Notes under the pieces: generated by a model
What the model was told of the DNA's origin: nothing
Seen by the model: the letters and a program-made list of their open reading frames with translations, nothing else
Databases searched by the model: none
Part shown: in pieces, positions 1-19,691 of the stretch
Numbering within the stretch: the stretch's first letter is position 1
Layout of the letters: each line of letters starts with the position of its first letter
Position numbers and translations under genes: made by a program
NCBI GenBank assembly: GCA_016858145.1
Contig: JAEHOE010000017.1
Span: forward strand, 372,001-436,000
Source of the DNA: Edaphochlamys debaryana
Taxonomy: Eukaryota > Chlorophyta > Chlorophyceae > Chlamydomonadales
Direction: 5' to 3'
DNA length: 64,000 bases

Positions 1-3000
1 AACTCCGCTCTGGCCCCTTCACCCCTCCCCCTTTTCTCCACCCCTACTCCCATGCGCATCCGGCCTCCGCCCCACAGGACCGGCGGCCCAACGGTGCGGG
101 CAGCCCCCCCTCCCCCTCCCCTGCCTTCACGGGCCTTCAGCAGGTAGTCCTACCCTCGGGCCGCAAGGCCCTCCTCGCCGCAACCACGTCACACCTCCGG
201 GTCTGGGTCGCCCCCACTCACCCACCCGCCTCCTCCTCCTCCGCCTCGGCCTCCGCCTTCACCTCCGCGTGGCAAGCGCTCTTCCTGGGCCCCTGGGGCG
301 GGGGCCCCACCTCGGGCTCTCGCGGGTCCACACCCGGCCACGCCTCCTCCTCCCTGCCCCCGCCGCCCCTGGCAGTCCTGGAGGCAGTCGCCCCCTCCGC
401 CCACAGCCAGCTCCAGCTCTGGTGGCCGGTTGACGTATCCGAGCCCCCCAGCAGATTCGCATGGTTGGTTGGCGGCGTCGTATATCACGGCGATCTGGAT
501 TGGGACGCTGCGGAGGCGGCGGCGGTTAGCATGGAGGCGGCGGCCGGCGGCGCGGCGGCGGCGGCGGCGGCGGGCGGGTCGGCGGCGGCGGTGGCGGCGG
601 CGGCGACGTCGGCGGCGGTGGCCATGGCTGGGGCGTTGGTGGGGTCTGATGTGCTGTCGGGAGTGGTCAGTCTTCCGCTGGAGGGCTCCGGAGCCGATGG
701 TGGGTGCCGAGGTCGCGGCAGGGTGGGGGCGGGAGTGGGAGTAGGCGAACGGTAGATCCCGTTGGGGAGGGGAGAGGCTTGGACTGTGGTCTCCCCTGCC
801 CCAAGCCCTGCCCCAGTACCCTACCCGCCCGCCCACCCAACCCAAACCTCCAACCAACCAACCAACCAACCAACCAACCAACCAACCAACAACCAACCAA
901 CAGACGGCGGCGCCGCCCGCTCCCTGGTCCTGACCGAGTTCCACCTGCTGCTGCTGGCGGGGGACCGCCTGCGCCTGGTGAACCGGGTCAGCGGGCGCAC
1001 GGTGGCGGAGAGGGCCTTCCGCAGCCCGCTCACGCGGAGCCTGACGGGAGAGCAGAGCAGGGAGATCGGTGAGGGGGGTTGGGGTGGGGGGCAAGGGGGG
1101 GGAGCTGGTCTCGTCTTTCGTAGCCAGAGAGCTGGGGGATAGACGTGGATGGGTCACCGCTGGCTCTGCCTCGGCGCTGCGGCGCCCGGTGTTCTTCGCC
1201 CCCTGAGCGGTTCGGTTCGTTTCCCCCCTGCCTCCCCCCCGCCCAGACGGGCTGGTGCGTGACCCCGTGTCCGGTACGACGTACATGGCGGTTGACGAGG
1301 CGCTGTACGACGTCGCGCTGCAGGTCAGACATGCGGGCGTGAGGGTTGGAGCATTGTTGCGCGGACAGGGGACACCCCCTAATTTAGTTGCGCTCACCCC
1401 ACGCTTCTACCAGCCAGGGAGCCGGAGTGGCATGCACGCCTCTTTCTCCGCTTGTAGTTGACACGCTCTCTCTTGCCCGTCCCTTTCCTCCCCTCCTCCC
1501 CCCCCCCCCCAAAGGGCGAGTCCAGGGGCATGTGGCGGGTGTACCTGGAGCTCCAGGTGGGGGGGGAGGGGAGGGGGGGGAGGTTTGGGGCGGTGGAAGA
1601 CACACACTCCGCTCACTCCACACCACCCCACGTCGCCTCTCCGCTGTGACACCCTGGCACCCCGGCTGCTATCTGCGCTCCCCCCCACTCTCTGAAATCC
1701 GATTCTTCCGCCCTTCCCCCCGCCTTGTCCCCCTCAGAACTGGGACGCCGCCCTGAGGGCCTGCTCCGGCCCCGCCCAGCGAGACGAGGTGCACCGGGCG
1801 CGGGCCGAGGCGGCGGCGGCGGCGGGCGACTTCCGGACAGCGGCCGTCCACTTCGCCAAGGCAAGCAGCGGGGGGCCGAACGGGAGGGGGGGTTCAGGAC
1901 GCGACGGGACAGGACAGATGTGACGGGATGCCGCAGGTTGGGGCTAAGGGGAGGAACCATGGGAGGAACGGCGGAGTCTAGCGACACGCAGGGCCGCCCA
2001 CCTGCCTGCCTTCCAGCACCCAACCAACAACCAACCACCCCAGCCAACCAACCCCAACCAAACCACCAACTACCCGCGCAGATCACGGACGGGCGGCCAC
2101 CGTTTGAGGACGTGGCTCTGCGCCTGTCGGACTGCGGGGACCCCGCGGCGCTGCAGGTGGGGGCGGGGGGGGGGTATTTTCAGAGCATTGGAGAGCGTAG
2201 GGAGCGATAGAGCGCCAGCCCGATGCGCACCGAGGCCCAGAGCGAAGGGTCCGGCAGGCTCCAGTAGCGGCTCCGGCGACGGCGGGTCTGACGAGTGGCG
2301 TAGGCTAGAGCAGCTAGACCTAACTCTAGAGCACTCTTGAGTGCAGTGTATTGGCGAGCTCGCTGGGCTGGCGTGCGTGCATGTCGGCGTGGAAAATGGG
2401 ATGCTCTTCTTTCGCGGGCCGCACCAGAACCGCAGCAGGCGCCCCACCCCACCAACGTACCTACGTAGGGGGGGGGGTTGCGGGGGCCGGGGGGGGGCTG
2501 CTGAGTGGTACTGGACGATGTGGGTGTGGGTGTGTGTGGATGAGGAGCAGCGGTGAGGCCGGGCACCAGCACCATTTATCAATGTCTACAGCAAGGGAAC
2601 CCCTCCCTCCCGACATCCCTCCTTAACTTGCCAAACCGTGTGACGGCCCTGTTTGCAAACTCCCTCCCTGGCCTACCCCTTCCCCTTCTCCCCCGTGCCA
2701 GACCTTCCTAGCTACCCGCCTCTCAACCCTAGCCGCCGCCGCCGGGGCGGCAGCCGGCGGCGGCGGCGGCGGCGGCCTCTTCGGCGGCGCCCCCGCCGCC
2801 GCCAGCGCCAGCTCCGGGAACGTCAGCGGCGGCGCCGCCACGGCGGCTGGCGGCGGCGCGGCGGGCGCGGCGGCGGCGGCGGGCGCCACGACGGCAGCGG
2901 GCGGGCCCGCCCGGGCCCAGTGCACGCTGGTGGCTGCATGGCTGACGGAGCTGCTGCTCGACGCAATAAACCGGGCGCTGCTCGAGGTATGCGGCTGGGG

Positions 3001-6000
3001 GGCGTGCTGCGTGCTGCGTGCTGCGTGCTGCGCCCAACCTTTTCGGTCTTGGGCGAACCTCCCGTCAGCCATTGCGACATGCAGCAAAAGACTCTGCCGC
3101 CCCTTGCCCGCTGACCCCAACCTCCCTTTGCATGCAAGGTGGGACCAACGTCCCAGGTTTTTGGACAAAGTCGATGTCATGCTTGGCCGTTGGCCCCACC
3201 CCAACCTCCCTGCCACCCTCAGGCCGGCGGCGAGTCGGGCGAGGCCTACCTGACCGCCGCCACCGCCCTCCGCACGCACCTGTCAGACTGGGTGCACATC
3301 ATGGACCCGGGTGGGGAGGGCAGCACGTTGTGGGGTGGCTGGAGGGACCAACAGGGAGGGTAGATTTAGGAGTCCGTTGACGGGCTGGTGGCTGACTGGC
3401 TCCTCAACGACCCCACTTCCCCCCACGATGTGAAGCCAAGAGTGTTGGGCTTTTAGCTGCCAGCCACCACCTACCAACCGCTCACGTGCACGCAGGCACA
3501 ACCGTCTCCCTGCTTGCGTCGTACGGCCGTTTGGACGAGCTCCTGCAGCTGGCCCAGCTGCGGGGCGACCACGAGGGACTGCTGGAGCAGCTCATGGCGC
3601 GGCCGCAGCCCGGGGGAGCGCTCAGGTACGACAGTACGGCACACAACCACGCACGCGTTGAGCGGTACCGCACCGTACCACAACAGTGCTTTCCTTCAGT
3701 TGGACCGCTCGGCGCGTGCCTCCTACTCCCCTCTCCTGCCTGCCCCGCTCGCGGCCCCACTGAACCACAACGCCCCTCCGCCTCACCCCCCTCTTCCCCT
3801 CTCCTCCCCCCTACCCAGGGCCCTGGCCGTGCTCCGCTCCCCCGCCGTCAGCCGGGAGCTGGTGTACCGCTTCGCGCCCGGCCTAGTGGCGGCGGCCGCG
3901 GAGGAGGCGGTGGACTTCTTCATCGCCGAGGTGGGGCGGGGGAAGGGAGGAGGGAAGGGGGGGGAGGGAGGGAAGTGGGCAGGGAGTTCGTTTTGGCAGG
4001 GGGACGTCGCCTCGGCTGATGGACAAATGCAAGGAGCATGTGAGGAAGTACAGGGGGAAAGGGGGTCGGAGGGGGTCGGAGGAGAGGGGGACGTTGGGTT
4101 TCCAGGCACCCCATCGCTCACCCCTGCCACCTGGGATCGGGGAGGGGGAAACTCCTTCCTTATGCAAGCAGGCCCTGACATGCATACACTGCCTTTCGCT
4201 CCACTCCCCGCCGCCCGCAGCGGCCCCCCCTGGACCCCCGGCGCCTGCTGCCGGCGCTGCTGCGGTATGGGGAGCCCGGCTCTCCGCCCGCAGCGCGCCA
4301 GCACGTGCTGAGGTGGGGGCGCAGTGTGGGCGGCACCGAAGGACGCAGCGGGGCAAAGGGAGCGTGGGACTGAACAAAAGGGGCCAATGCTTTGCCCTGG
4401 ATAAATAGATGCCAGGCTGTCCTGATGCCTCTAACCTACACCTCTCCCCCCAACCCCTTTCCCCTTCCCCCCCAAGGTATATTGAGTACGCCATCGGCGT
4501 GCTCGGCACCACGGACGGGTGAGGGGGGGGGGCAGGATGAGGGGGGTGCCAGGGGACCGCTGGAAGACCTCCAGAGTTTTAGGGTCGTTCCATCTTGTGT
4601 GCTGACTCTTTCTGTCGCAACCCTGCGTGTCGTACCGCACGCAGTGTCGTACACAACCTGGCGGCGGCGCTGTACAGCCTGGAGCCGGGGGAGGAGGGGG
4701 AGGCGGCGCTGCTGCGGTACCTCACGCGGGGGGGCAGGTGTGGGGGGCTGCTCGCATGGGCCGGGGATTCGGAGGCGCGGTGACTAGCCGGCAGGGGCGG
4801 CGGGGTTGGCATGCGGTGGTGGCGTTCTGACAGGTTCTATGGCGGCGGTTGGGAACACAGGCAGCAGGGGAGCAGGGCTCAGGACGGGTTGTCGTAAGCG
4901 AAGCCTCGTAGGGGCGGTCGCTTGGGGCGTGGCATGAGCCACTCCACCGCAACGTTCCCATTCCCCTCCTCCGCAGGTACGGCAGCACCCCCCTGTACGA
5001 CACTCAGTACGCGCTGCGGCTGGCGCAGGAGTGCGGCAAGCCGCGCGCCGCCGTACGACTCATGTGCCAGCTAGGTGCGTGCCGGGGGTGGACCTGGGTG
5101 CGCCGATGACCCTCCAAAGGGCAGAAGGAAGGGAAACAAGGGCCAAGAAACTTTGCCACGCTTGTAACCCCTCGCCCACGCCAACCGCCACCCCACCCCA
5201 GGCATGTACCCGGATGCCGTACGCTCGGCCCTGGCTCTGGATCTGGGCCTGGCCAAGGGTGTGGCCGGGGAGCCCGAGGGGGACGACGCACTGAGACGGA
5301 AGCTGTGGCTACAGGTGGGGGGAGGGTAGGCAGAGGGGGGAAGGCAGGCTAGAGCGGGTGCAGAGCCAGGGGGGGCAGGGCGAAGCCGGCCCGGTTCAGC
5401 GAGGTAGGAGTGGCTGGGGTGTGGACGGTTTGCACAGCGTCAGCATGGGGTAAAAGGAGGAGCGCTGATGAGGCGCGGGCCAAATAGACTTGCCGAGGAC
5501 GAGCCCACCTGCGTTCACTCGGCCACCCACAACCGGCCACCCACCCTCCTCACCCATCAACCCCCAGGTCGCGAGGCACGTTGTGGAGACGGGCTCGCGC
5601 GCAGTTGCGGCTGTGGACGGCGCGGCGGCGGCCGCAGCGGCAGCGGGCGCCAGCGCAGACGGAGCCTCGCCCTCAGGTGAGCCCCGGCGCCGTACGCTCC
5701 TGCCCTCCACCCTAACCCACTTCATCAGCGCCTGGGTTTTCAAACCTCTGTTCTTCTGCCCTAACCTCTCCTCCCCCACCCCCCATGTCGCATCGCAAGC
5801 CGTCTGCTCCGCCGCCGCCGCAGGCGACGCCATTCCGCTCAGCTCCAAACTTCCTCCCAGCCCGGCAGCCCCCCTCCCTTGGATTCGTTAAAGGTCACCC
5901 GCCCTACCCTTTCCCCTCCAGACCCCGCGCGCTCCCATTCAGCTTCAACAACACTCCCTCTCTCGCCTCCTCTCCCCCCCTCTCCTTCCCCCCCAGACCC

Positions 6001-7947
6001 CACGCTCTCCCACATTCGCACCGCGGTCGAGTTCCTTCGCGAGGCGGACGGACTGCTGCGCATAGAGGACATCCTGCCCTTCTTCCCGGACTTCGTAACC
6101 ATTGACAACTTCCAGGTGCGGTTGGAATCCGATTGCATGCCATACGCGCATGCCGTACGCACGTGGTCTCGTGCGCCGTACGGCGGCAGTGCGCTGATCA
6201 TTGCCGTATCGAGGTGGCAGTTCTGCAACTCGTACTGCACTCCCGCACTCGCACGCGAGGCTGACTTCTCCGTACTGCCGTACGACAGGCCGCCATCTGC
6301 GACTCGCTGGAGCGGTACGGCGCCGCCATCGCGAGCCTCAAGTCCGACATGGAGGAGGCGACCGCCATCGCGGAGGCGCTCCGGTCCGACATACAAATGC
6401 TGGCGGCCAGGTCCGACTGGGAGGGAGAAAGGCGGGGGGGATGATTGCGAAGTACGATGGGTACCGACCGTACGCAGCTGGAGTAGTGCTGGGGTCAGGT
6501 CCAGTTGATGTTCCCGTTTGTGCTCCTGGACGCCATGGCACCTCCCCCGCCCTTCCATCTCCTCTCTGCCCCGCTCCGCTCCCCAGACTCACCCCTCACG
6601 AGCACCTGCCTAACCACTGCCCCTCGCTCTCCCTCCACGCTCCACCCTGCCTCCCGTCCAGGTCCGCCGCCGTATCCCTGGCCCAGCCCTGCACTCGCTG
6701 CGGGGGGGCCATTGGGGAGCCCGCGCCCCTCACCAGCTGGCCGCAGGGTGGGGGTGTTCAGGGGGGCGGGGGGAGGGAATGGGGAGGGCAAGGGGAGGCA
6801 ATGGAGAGGGAACGCGGAGTGGAGAGGCAAACAAGTGCGCCGCAGAGTGGGTTAAGGCATGGGGCGGTGTCTGATCCGAGGGGGCCGCCCTAGCACCCTG
6901 CCCGCCCCACCCACCCCCACCCCCACCCCCACCCCCAACCCATCCCCAACCCTAACCCCAACCCCAACCCAACTCCAGGCGGCGCGCTGCCCCCCTTCTA
7001 CGTCTTCCCCACCGGCTGCGCCTACCACCTGGCCTGCTGCGCCGCGGAGGTGGCGGAGTGCGTGGCCAAGCCGCAGCGGTCGAGGGTGAGGGGGGGGTGA
7101 GGGGGGGGGTGAGGGGGGGTGAGGGGGGGTGAGGGGGGGTGAGGGGGGGGGGGTGAGCAGGAGCAGGGGTAGGAGGGGCCAAGCCGCAGCGGTCGAGGGT
7201 GAGGGGGGGGTGGAGGGGGGGTGAGGGGGGGTGAGCAGGAGCAGGGGTAGGAGGGGCCAAGCCGCAGCGGTCGAGGGTGAGGGGGGTTGCAGGGGCAGGG
7301 GGGGCTGCTCCCTAGGCAGGGTTAAGGGGTAGGGAGGGGGGAGAAGGAGCAGGACGTGGGGCGGGTGCGTGGGGGGTGAGGGTTGTGGGAGCGGCCTCCA
7401 ACGCGGTGTGAAGGGGTTCGCCGGAGCCGCTCAACGCGGCTCTTGGTGCCTTGGAGCTAATGCCGTACACCCTTGTGCCGCGTACATACGACTGCCCGTA
7501 CGACAGATCTCCATGCTCATGTCGCGGCTGAGTAAGGTACGGCCGGGCGCCTCCATGGCCCCCGCGTACGGCGGGCAGCCGGCGGCCGAGGTGGCGGCGC
7601 TCCAGGTGGGCCCCGAGTGTTGGGTTGGGGGAGGAAAGCGGGGCGGGTGGGGGAGGGGAAGGGTCATAACAGACGGGGACAGAAAGGATAGAAAGCTCGG
7701 GCAGGGTGTGAAAGAGGGAACGAGTGCAGGGCTCGGACAACCGTCACCCTCCCTCCTGACTCCTCTCCTCCCCCCATCCCCGCCCTCCCCCCCCCCACCC
7801 ATCCCCCCCCCCTACCACCCCCAGGAGGCCCTGGCTGCCGAGCTGGGCTCCGAGGACCCCCGCAACGGGGAGCTCACGGTGGCGCTGCTGGAGCGGGCCT
7901 TCGTGGAGGAGGCGGATCGGGCGGAGGCGGAGAGCTGGGCAATATGA
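1..7947 (+). CDS. VPS18: VPS18 (Pep3) vacuolar sorting protein, 5'-truncated by the window edge
   Basis: Core subunit of the HOPS and CORVET tethering complexes that act at late endosome and vacuole membranes (family knowledge). I assemble 22 exons in consistent phase: 78-699, 904-1068, 1247-1323, 1515-1556, 1738-1860, 2082-2156, 2702-2986, 3223-3310, 3496-3625, 3819-3930, 4221-4312, 4477-4518, 4645-4737, 4977-5074, 5202-5314, 5568-5676, 5997-6115, 6289-6410, 6662-6747, 6979-7085, 7507-7605, 7825-7947, giving 973 residues. Family blocks seen in order: FAWLVGGVVYHGDLD, LTEFHLLLL, GLVRDPVSGT, MWRVYLEL, the hallmark ILPFFPDFVTIDNFQ, then a RING-like CTRC...CAYHLACC. The N-terminal part of the beta-propeller lies upstream of the window. 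The first exon carries an Ala-rich insert absent from animal VPS18. The intron at 1861 has a GC donor. The last RING cysteine pair appears to be missing (see findings). The 2157-2701 intron contains nothing recognisable. Confidence 0.93.
851..900. repeat. CCAA tetranucleotide microsatellite in a VPS18 intron
   Basis: About ten near-perfect CCAA units lie just upstream of the acceptor of the intron 700-903. A looser CCAA-rich stretch recurs in the intron ending at 2081. They probably serve as, or overlap, the pyrimidine-rich acceptor tract. Confidence 0.9.
7062..7285 (+). repeat. Three tandem copies of a VPS18 exon 3' end with its donor site
   Basis: The end of exon 6979-7085, together with its GTGAGG donor, is repeated at about 7177-7200 and 7255-7280. 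The copies are separated by G-rich GTGAGGGGG runs. Each copy keeps the coding end GCCAAGCCGCAGCGGTCGAG and a potential GT donor. The model uses the first copy because reading phase continues into the exon at 7507. Confidence 0.9.
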
Positions 7948-8410
7948 GGGAGGGATAGGGGGGGGATGGGGAGGAGAGGAGGGGGGAGGAGGGGGGAAGG
8001 TGACGGGGGGCGTTGCATGGTCAGGAGGGCGGGGCGGGTCGAGCGGAGATGGATGCACGCTTCGATTGGTCCCTTGAGGGCATAGCTTGGGCACTGCATG
8101 GACCGCTGACGGGGGCGTGAGGTTGGCGATTGGCGGAGGCGTAAGGTTGGCTGGGCTGGAATCTGGGGGCCTGCGGCGAGCGCGAGTGGGGAGCGCGGGG
8201 AGCGCGAGGGGGAGATCCCGCCAGGCGAGCGCCGCACGCACGACACGCTCAAGCTGCAATGCTGCAACACCTGTGCGCGGGCAAGCACCCATGATGATAC
8301 ATTCGCTGCACAGCACAAGTGGCTCAAGAGACCGCAAGCAGTTCGCGACAGAAGCCAAACAGTCTGGAAGACCCTAGGTCGGTTATTCCTTCATTGCTTG
8401 TCCTGAAGTT
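7948..8410. other. Intergenic region between VPS18 and the DHX33-like gene
   Basis: Spans 463 bp between the VPS18 stop and the helicase start, both on the + strand. It must hold the VPS18 3' UTR and the helicase promoter. I see no TGTAA box, no TATA-like element and no ORF with family similarity. A GCGAGTGGGGAGCGCGGGGA-type short repeat lies near 8180-8210. Confidence 0.6.
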
Positions 8411-16011
<7,601 letters not shown>

Positions 16012-16215
16012 CACGGCGCAGCACGGGCGCGTAGCACGGCGCAGCACGGGCGCAGCACGGCCGGTTGGCTGCCGGAGCTGGCGCGGGCCTTGGTCGCCGC
16101 CAAGGCGCCAGCCGCCCGGGCACGCGTAGCACGGCGCAGCACGGGCGCAGCACGGCATAGCAGGGGCAGGCGTAGCGCGGCGCAGCAGGGGTGCGGCGCG
16201 GCACAACACAGCACG

Positions 16216-17512
16216 GCCGGTGGGCTGACGGGGTTGGGGCTGGCCGAGGCTCCCGTGGGGCAGGCGGCCGTGGTGCCCGGTCGGTCATGGCAGGCGCAGC
16301 GCTTGGGGCCCTGGCCAGTGGGGGGGGGGGGGTGGAGCCATCGGAGGGCATACCCGTAGCCTGGGTGGTGTACGTGTTCCTGGCCGGGGCTGTACTGCTC
16401 CAGAGCTTTAGGCACTGGGTGGGGGGGTAGAACATACATGCCAACAAGGGGCAGGCGGCGGAGGGCGGCTGGCCCCGCCGTGAGGACTCCAGCGTCCAAT
16501 GGTCGGGCGGCGGCGCCCGTGTGATGCAGGGGCTTGCTTGCCATGCACGGCTGGGGTCGAAGAGAACAACTTGGCGACGAGCCGGCCGGGATAGTGACTA
16601 GCACCTGCCAAGCTGTGTGTTTAGGGAGTACCCGTTGTGTGTATGTGTGTGAGAGAAAGTGAGAGCTCGGGCGGGATGGGTCGGCCGTGAGGACTTCAGC
16701 GCCCGGGACCTCGGGCGGCACGTAGCTCCCCTGGGGCTGGCTGGGGCTGGGCCGCCTTTTGCGCACCCGTGTGATGCAGTAGCGGTGGTGCTCAATGCAC
16801 GACCGGGGTAGTGATGTGACTGCGAACGCAAGAAGAAGGCGTAGACCTGCTCTTGAGGCCCTGCTCGTCGTACAGGCCCAGTCCAGGCCCGTGCCATGAA
16901 ACTTGCCTGGCCTTGCGCCCTCGCCTGACCTGCGGTGGCAAGTGCCCCAGAACCCGGGCCGCTCCCGCAACTGATTGGGACAACAGAAGAGTAAAACATA
17001 ACATTTAGGCCGGTCGGGAGTTTGGAGACGGTGTATGGCACCGGCGAAGTGAACCCGGGTCGGCCCAGTCCAGGCCCGGTCGTCGTACAGGTGTTGGGCG
17101 CCAGTGTCGCCTGACCCGAAGCAGCTACACACGAAGCTTTAGGTGTTGTAATCGGACTTGGTCGCAGCGCTTGGGCGTGTTCCTGCGCTCGCTGCTCGTG
17201 AGCCGGCAGTCTGCTGATCTCTGAGGTACCGATACCAGCCATAGCATTGGACATATCACATAGTGCTTCCGACTAGCGCATACCAAGCAGCTCCTCCAGC
17301 TACCTGGACAGAAGCCCGCAACAACCTCGCGAGTCCGTGGCATTCTTTGCGCTTTTGCCGCCGAGACTGGTGTCCCCCCGCTCCATACTGGTGCAGAACA
17401 CCTTCATTGGAAGCCATAATCATCATCAGCTGCCTGATAACCGCGACTTCGGCGGAGAGGTCTCCTGGGGGCCTGCGCGGCTTGTGCCTCGGACGGCCTC
17501 TTTCCCGGCGTA
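16216..17512. other. Intergenic region between helicase gene and F-box/ankyrin gene A
   Basis: I see no gene I can support. It contains scattered imperfect repeats: CCCGTGTGATGCAG near 16519 and 16767, CCCAGTCCAGGCCCG near 16878 and 17067, and a GCTCAATGCACGACCGGGG stretch near 16790 related to a repeat at 20.5 kb. Open frames on the minus strand (16.6-17.25 kb) have no recognisable domain. The region just before 17513 presumably holds the promoter of gene A. Confidence 0.5.
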
Positions 17513-19492
17513 ATGGACCTGCCAGCAGATACTGACGGTTTATCGCAGCAGCCAAGCGGCGAAACTTCGGGTATGGCACAGCCCGACGTGTTCCTGCCGG
17601 AGCTGCTGCAGCGCATTGCGGACTTGATGCCTCCAAACGATGTGGCTTGCGGTCTGAGGCTGGTCAACCGGGCCACGGCTCAGCAGTTCCGGCAGCGGAC
17701 CACCATCCGCCTGTCGCAGCCGCTGCAGCGCTGGGCCTTCGCTTCGCACTGGTCGGCGGCTGGGGCCTGCCGGGCCCTGACGCGGCGGCAGCGCGAGAAG
17801 CTGCTGTGCTGCGTAGCAGCCAGCGGGGATGTCCTCAACCTGGAGGTGGCGGTGGCGGCGGCGGGCTTGGCCTTGGAGAGCTGCGAGGTCCTGATGGCCG
17901 CCGCTGCCGCTGGCGGCAAGGTGGAGAGCTGCCGCTGGCTCAAGGACCGCGGCTGCCCGCTGGACTGGACGGCTTTGGAAGCTGCTGCCCGCGCGGGCCA
18001 GCGGGAGGCCTGCGAATGGTGCCTGGCCGAGGGGGCACGGTGGCCCAGACGGGCGGTGCACGCAGCTGTTCAGGCAGGTCACATCGAGCTTGCGATGTGG
18101 CTGTTTGAGTTGAAGCCGGAGGGCGAACAGCTCTCGTGGGCTGAGCTGCTTCCTGTCGCCGCGGATGGCTGCGGGCTAACGACCCTGCAGCAGCTGTGGG
18201 CGGAACACGGGGCGAGTCTGGATGAGGCGGCACGAGCCTCCGCGTTAAACTGCGCCGCCGCCAGCCGCTCGCCTGGCTGGCGCTCCAAGGTGGCATGGCT
18301 GATGGAGCAGGGCTGCGTGCTCTCAGACTCTGTCTGCAAGGCAGCCTGTGCGGCCCCGGACGCAGCGGACCGCCTGGCCTGGCTGCGGGACTGGCACGGC
18401 CTGCCGCCCACGGAGGAATGCCTTAATACGGCGGCCCGCTGGGGCAACGGTACGGCGGTCCGTTGGCTCCTGGAGGCGGGGGTGCGGACGCAGGCGCCCG
18501 GTGTGGCCGCGAACGCCGCGCACTCCGGCTGCTTGGAGCCCCTGCAGGCGCTGCACGCCGCGGGCTGCCCGATGGACCCGGCGCAGGCCTTCTTCGCCCC
18601 CCTCGGCGGTTCCGCTGCGGTGGCGTTGTGGTTGCTGGACATCTCTGGGACTCAGGCGTTGGGACGGCCCACCCGCATTTGGAGCTACGTCGCGCAGTTC
18701 GGCAGCGTCGAGCTCTTTGCTGCTCTCCGAAACCGCGGCATCGCGTGGCGCCCAGGCGCATGGTCCGACGCAGCTCACGGCGGCTGCGAGGCGGTGCTTG
18801 AGTGGCTGGTCGAGCAGGGCTGTCGCTTTCCGGTGAGTGCACCTGCGTGCAAGCGGGCTGGGGCGCTAGGGCCCAACCGGCAGGGTGGCCCCCGTGGGGG
18901 CGAGGGGTGAGCGGCGCAGGGCTGACAGGGCGGGAATGCACTGCCAACAGGTGACAGGCAACAACTGCCTCATCTAACCTCACCTGTTATGCCCGCCCGG
19001 TGTTGCCCGCGCGCAGGGGGACGGCGCGCCGTACCGAGATGCGGCTAGAGTCGGAGACGTGACCACGCTGAGGGCCCTGCAGCGCGTGGGCTGCCCACTG
19101 CCGGTGAGGGCTCTGGGTGCCGTGGTTTATTATGGGCTCTCTTCGGGGTTGTCTAGGGATGCAGCAGCCGGTTCCGGGTTGTCGCCGTGCGTGATAGTTG
19201 CGGGGTGCGCGTGCCCCTCCGGGTGGAGGGACGTGACAGCCAAGCCCCCACCCTGTGACCCCCTCCGCAGGCCCGTGCGTCTGCCTTCAACAGCGCCGTG
19301 CGGGCGGGTGCCCCAGTGCCCGCGCTTCGCTGCCTTGCCGAATGCGGATGCCCCGTGGACTGGGAAACGGCTGCTGCAACTGCCGACCGCAGGGCCGCCA
19401 CCGCAGAGCGGGCGGGCGTGAGTGCCTGCGTCAGGGAGTGGCTGGCCGAGGAGCGGCGGCGCAGGCGGCCGGCTGCAGATCCTGAGGTCTAG
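17513..19492 (+). CDS. F-box/ankyrin-like repeat protein A
   Basis: Three exons in phase 0: 17513-18832, 19017-19103, 19271-19492; 542 residues. An F-box-like segment lies near residues 25-60 (VFLPELLQRIADLM...LRLVNRATAQQF). It is followed by at least ten degenerate ankyrin-like helical repeats of the form AAxxGxxExxxWLxxxGC (for example AAARAGQREACEWCLAEGA, AHSGCLEPLQALHAAGC). Such proteins usually act as substrate adaptors of SCF ubiquitin ligases; that role is an inference from the domain type. The long intronless first exon (1.32 kb) contrasts with the short exons of neighbouring genes. It shares the intron position after a C-x-x-P block with paralogues B-D but is clearly more diverged, and has one extra intron. 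The start is the first ATG of the open frame. TGTAA boxes follow at 19666 and 19687. Confidence 0.85.
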
Positions 19493-19665
19493 TGCGGCGC
19501 GATCAACTCACGTTGAGGGCCGGGTAGGTTAGATCCATGTCCGAGGAGTGCTCTTGTTTGGGGGCCAGGTGTGTAGCGCAACTCGAACACACAATACCCA
19601 ACGCCACGCAAGCGAAGTAGTAAACAGGGCAGGGGATGACACGCAGCCGATTGCAGATGCCTTAG

Positions 19666-19691
19666 TGTAATGCGAAAGGTCTGCGCTGTAA
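19666..19691 (+). promoter_or_regulatory. Two TGTAA polyadenylation boxes for gene A
   Basis: TGTAA, the usual green-algal polyadenylation signal, occurs at 19666-19670 and 19687-19691. These are 174-195 nt after the stop of F-box/ankyrin gene A. Confidence 0.5.

Noticed and set aside
6900..6978. Telomere-like CCCTAA/CCCCAA sequence
   Set aside because: Short, irregular and located in the acceptor tract of a VPS18 intron; simple C-rich low complexity.
16598..17254. Minus-strand gene between the helicase and F-box/ankyrin gene A
   Set aside because: The open frames have biased, domain-free sequence and overlap repeats; no splice-phased model could be built.
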